A DNA stretch of 64,000 nucleotides, taken from contig NZ_CP015193.1 of the NCBI RefSeq assembly GCF_002214605.1, positions 62,001 through 126,000 on the forward strand, written 5' to 3'. The DNA comes from Thermococcus chitonophagus. GTDB lineage: Archaea > Methanobacteriota_B > Thermococci > Thermococcales > Thermococcaceae. The number at the start of each line of letters is the position of its first letter. Position 1 is the stretch's first letter. Positions 61,926 through 64,000 of this stretch are shown one piece after another. A program made the position numbers and the translations under genes. The notes beneath the pieces were generated by a model that ran no database searches, was not told where the DNA came from, and saw nothing but the letters and a program-made list of their open reading frames with translations.

Positions 61926-62973
61926 CTCCCGCACCCACCACTAGTACGTCTCCTCCAAGGACTTCAACGGACTCAACCCTAACCTTAAACGCCTCCCGTA
62001 AAGATTTGACATTTAAACACTCGAAGGGCTTTATCCCCCTTCCGAGGATCTTTGAACCGTAAAACAAGTATAACCTATCGGCAAAGGGTAGGAATTGACA
62101 GGCTATCTTGCCCCCTTCAATTAGAACGCTGTCAATCCCCATGCTCCCCAGGAACTCGAGAATTGCCTTGGGCTCGGTTATGTTGTAGGCCTCGGCTATT
62201 CCCTCGAACTCCTCAGGCCTCTCGGTAAAGAATATCACCCTGCCATCTTCAAACAGTTTGAACTTCCTTCCCCTCCTGACCTCTCGGGCAATCCTCGCGG
62301 AGCGATCGAGGATAACCTTAATTTTCTCAGGGCATCCTAGGAGCCGGCAGTTAAGGGAGGGATTGTCTTTAAGGACCGTGTTTGCTCCAACCATTATTGC
62401 CATGTGCTTCCTCCTGAGCTCCTGCACTTTCCTTCTTGCCTCTTCACCAGTTATCCACTTTGATTCGAACGTTTCTGTTGCTATGTATCCGTCGAGGGTT
62501 AGGGCGAGCTTTATAGAGACGAAGGGGATTCCCGTAGTTATGTATTTAATGAAGATTTCGTTAAGCTTTCTTGCTTCTTCTTCAAGGATGCCTACTTCAA
62601 CTTCAATTCCAGCTTTTCTCAGCTTTTCAATACCCTTACCTGCCACTAGGGGATTCAGATCTTCCAGCGAAATAACAACCCTCTTTATACCCTCAGCTAT
62701 TATCCTATCAGCGCAGGGTGGCTGCTTCCCCCAGTGAACGCAGGGTTCAAGGGTTACGTACATCGTAGCTCCTCTTACCGAGTGACCTCTCAGCTTTGCA
62801 TTCTCTATCGCATTTACCTCCGCATGCTTACCCCCATAGTACTCGTGCCACCCGACGCCGATTATTCTTCCGTCCTTAACTATAACCGCCCCAACCATGG
62901 GATTTGGGTTTACTTTCCCCTCTCCCTTTCTGGCAAGTTCAAGGGCGAGCCTCATGAAGTGCTCGTCATTCAT
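61906..62973 (-). CDS. ribD: Bifunctional diaminohydroxyphosphoribosylaminopyrimidine deaminase / reductase
   Basis: 355 aa. The N-terminal deaminase domain has zinc ligands HAEVNAI and PCVHWGKQPPCAD (C-x8-C type); the C-terminal reductase domain (from about residue 147, FVSIKLALTLDGYIA ... LIEGGKIACQFLPFADRLYLFY) binds NADPH. It performs steps 2 and 3 of riboflavin synthesis in the bacterial order. The upstream 196 bp hold a TATA-like ATATAATTATA; no FMN riboswitch was recognised. Confidence 0.93.
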   Translation of the reverse strand: MNDEHFMRLALELARKGEGKVNPNPMVGAVIVKDGRIIGVGWHEYYGGKHAEVNAIENAKLRGHSVRGATMYVTLEPCVHWGKQPPCADRIIAEGIKRVVISLEDLNPLVAGKGIEKLRKAGIEVEVGILEEEARKLNEIFIKYITTGIPFVSIKLALTLDGYIATETFESKWITGEEARRKVQELRRKHMAIMVGANTVLKDNPSLNCRLLGCPEKIKVILDRSARIAREVRRGRKFKLFEDGRVIFFTERPEEFEGIAEAYNITEPKAILEFLGSMGIDSVLIEGGKIACQFLPFADRLYLFYGSKILGRGIKPFECLNVKSLREAFKVRVESVEVLGGDVLVVGAGDVHGNR

Positions 62974-63143
62974 GTTGCAGAATTAGAACCAATGCTTATA
63001 ATTATATGTTCCTAATATGAGACAAATGTAACTCTAACACTGAAAGCCTAAACAGGAAGAAAAGTGAAATCCCATAGACCCCCTTAACCGTGGCAGTCTT
63101 TGCTTAATTAGCCGAGTTCAGTACGATTTTACCAAAAGATATT

Positions 63144-63156
63144 TATTTTCCAAAAT
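63144..63156 (+). promoter_or_regulatory. TATA box of the second VapBC operon
   Basis: GATATTTATTTTCC lies 15-30 bp before the ATG at 63170 (no SD), suggesting a nearly leaderless vapB transcript. The rest of the 62974-63169 gap shows no other feature I can support. Confidence 0.4.
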
Positions 63157-63169
63157 TTCAATAACTACC

Positions 63170-63412
63170 ATGAAAGTTGAAATTGTTAAAGTAGACAAAA
63201 ATGGAAGGATCTACCTCCCAGCATCTCTCAGAAAGAAATTTGGAAATGGGCCTTTCTACATTGTGGAGAGAGATAATGAAATAGTCCTAATACCCATTCG
63301 CAAAAAAATCGAGAAGTACTATGGAATATTCAGGGGAAAGAACTTAAGTGCAGAAGAGATGGATAAGATAATTGAAGAAGAAACAGAAAAGCTCCTGAGG
63401 GAGGAACTGTGA
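63170..63412 (+). CDS. vapB: VapB antitoxin (AbrB/SpoVT type)
   Basis: 80 aa. The swapped-hairpin AbrB DNA-binding domain is KVEIVKVDKNGRIYLPASLRKKFGNGPFYIVERDNEIVLIPI (residues 2-43), followed by a toxin-binding helix (SAEEMDKIIEEETEKLLREEL). Its stop overlaps the vapC GTG by 4 bp. It probably autoregulates from the TATA region upstream. Confidence 0.88.
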   Translation: MKVEIVKVDKNGRIYLPASLRKKFGNGPFYIVERDNEIVLIPIRKKIEKYYGIFRGKNLSAEEMDKIIEEETEKLLREEL

Positions 63413-63774
63413 AGGTTTACGTTGACGTGAACGTGATCTACTATTTTCTCACTGCCAACAAGGAGTTTGGAGAACGCGCAAAGAGTCTGATTGAGAAATA
63501 CAGCGGGAAGATGATTACCTCAGCTCTCACAGTATGGCAACTCTACATCCTGTTTAGGAAACAGGGGACAAAATTAAGTCTCGTCAACATTCTTTCTGAG
63601 TTGGGTATTGAAATAGCCCCACTAACCGCAGATATCCTGAGAAACGCCGAAAAATGCAAAAAGCTTGATTTCGATGATGCCATCCACTACGCCACAATGA
63701 AAGCGCAAGGAATAACGACAATCCTATCGAATGATAGAGATTTTGATGAGGTGGATGTGAGGAGGATCTTTTAA
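63409..63774 (+). CDS. vapC: VapC PIN-domain ribonuclease toxin
   Basis: 121 aa PIN domain. Acid 1 in VYVDVNVIYYFL (Asp5), acid 2 in TSALTVWQLYILF region, acids 3 and 4 in LDFDDAIHYATMKAQG and TILSNDRDFDEV. Intact, unlike the PIN gene at 41434. The GTG start overlaps the antitoxin stop (GTGA). Confidence 0.88.
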   Translation: MKVYVDVNVIYYFLTANKEFGERAKSLIEKYSGKMITSALTVWQLYILFRKQGTKLSLVNILSELGIEIAPLTADILRNAEKCKKLDFDDAIHYATMKAQGITTILSNDRDFDEVDVRRIF

Positions 63775-63782
63775 GTCGTATC

Positions 63783-63883
63783 CGTTTCCGCTACCTGTTG
63801 CAGTGCAAGAGGTGCGGTTGGCCTTGTACTCCTATCCACATGCTACCAGCCACCTCAGACGGGAAGTAAGGCCGAACGGAACG
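63783..63883. ncRNA. Possible structured RNA in GC-rich terminal gap
   Basis: This stretch is clearly richer in G+C than its surroundings and has nested complementary segments: CGTTTCCG (63783-63790) with CGGAACG (63877-63883), and GAGGTG (63809-63814) with CACCTC (63851-63856). Short frames read across it on both strands, but none has a start with an SD. The remaining bases to 64000 have a possible TATA (AGGTTTTTATGCC on +, GGCATAAAAACC on -) near 63975. Weak evidence; it may also be the remnant of an element. Confidence 0.3.
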
Positions 63884-64000
63884 ACCACACAAACAACAAA
63901 AGACACCAACCAGAGAACAGCCTTTACGCTTGAATTACCGCCTCCTCTCGTCTTTCTCTGTCGCTTTATCAGAAGGTTTTTATGCCATGTTGGTAAGACT

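Noticed and set aside
63790-63870. A frame reading LLQCKRCGWPC that resembles a TnpB zinc knuckle
   Set aside because: Only one Cys pair is present, there is no RuvC motif or D-x-N-A end, and no start; not enough to call an insertion sequence remnant.
1-64000. CRISPR arrays, rRNA genes, complete transposons
   Set aside because: No regularly spaced repeats of 28-37 bp, no rRNA-like tracts and no transposase were seen.

Overview
The window is a gene-dense stretch of a hyperthermophilic euryarchaeal chromosome, order Thermococcales. Many proteins read as close but not identical relatives of proteins I know from Pyrococcus furiosus and P. horikoshii (FtsZ-SecE-NusG-L11-L1-L10-L12, thermosome, WOR4-type tungsten enzyme, dolichol-phosphate mannose synthase, fibrillarin/Nop5), so I infer Pyrococcus or a very close genus. 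Genes are short, packed and often overlapping; GGTG/GGAGG Shine-Dalgarno (SD) sequences, GTG/TTG starts and A/T-rich TATA boxes are archaeal in style. No CRISPR array, rRNA or intact insertion sequence was seen. All database-style statements are from memory, not from searches.

Layout. 1-2.4 kb: glycine decarboxylase subunits (gcvPB partial, gcvPA) and a HAD phosphatase. 2.4-8.1 kb: tRNA-Arg, dCTP deaminase and a deoxyribosyltransferase-like gene, then the translation/secretion/division block read leftward (ftsZ, secE, nusG, L11, L1, L10, L12). 8.2-12.8 kb: conserved unknowns, D-aminoacyl-tRNA deacylase, a nucleotidyltransferase, tRNA-Pro, a doubly frameshifted gene and an AMMECR1 protein. 12.8-15.6 kb: a compact five-gene leftward operon with a signal-peptide-bearing, eight-cysteine small protein, two unknown membrane proteins, a membrane protein with a degenerate M50-like motif, and an ABC ATPase. 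This is the best candidate for an undescribed system. 15.7-23.6 kb: all three NAD de novo genes (nadC, nadA, nadB) and archaeal PEP carboxylase, interleaved with an AAA ATPase and an orphan chemoreceptor. 23.7-33.2 kb: thermosome, a lipoprotein, anaerobic ribonucleotide reductase with its activase, and a MalEFGK-type sugar ABC transporter. 33.3-39.7 kb: TPR protein, aEF-1 beta, zinc ribbon, nucleotide-sugar epimerase, digeranylgeranylglyceryl phosphate synthase, a TauE/SafE exporter and a tungsten oxidoreductase.

39.8-48.8 kb is the accessory section: an ATPase, a VapBC pair whose toxin is split by a -1 frameshift at an A-run, a nucleotidyltransferase with a small partner, a decayed zinc-ribbon pseudogene, an aldo/keto reductase, a DUF4932 secreted protein followed by an internally deleted copy of itself, a CobY-like enzyme, and a cluster of exported ferritin-like DUF2202, DUF4405 cytochrome-b-like, ArsR-like and small membrane genes flanked by inverted-repeat operators. 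48.8-64 kb returns to housekeeping: phosphoglycerate mutase, the helicase-Csl4-DUF2067-RpoL-Dcm operon, two regulators, a cupin, an M28 peptidase, DPM synthase, fibrillarin-Nop5, bacterial-type ribD-ribE, a second (intact) VapBC pair and a terminal GC-rich stretch that may encode a structured RNA.

Several starts were moved inward from the longest frame because an SD or TATA box fits an internal ATG/GTG better; each case is stated.
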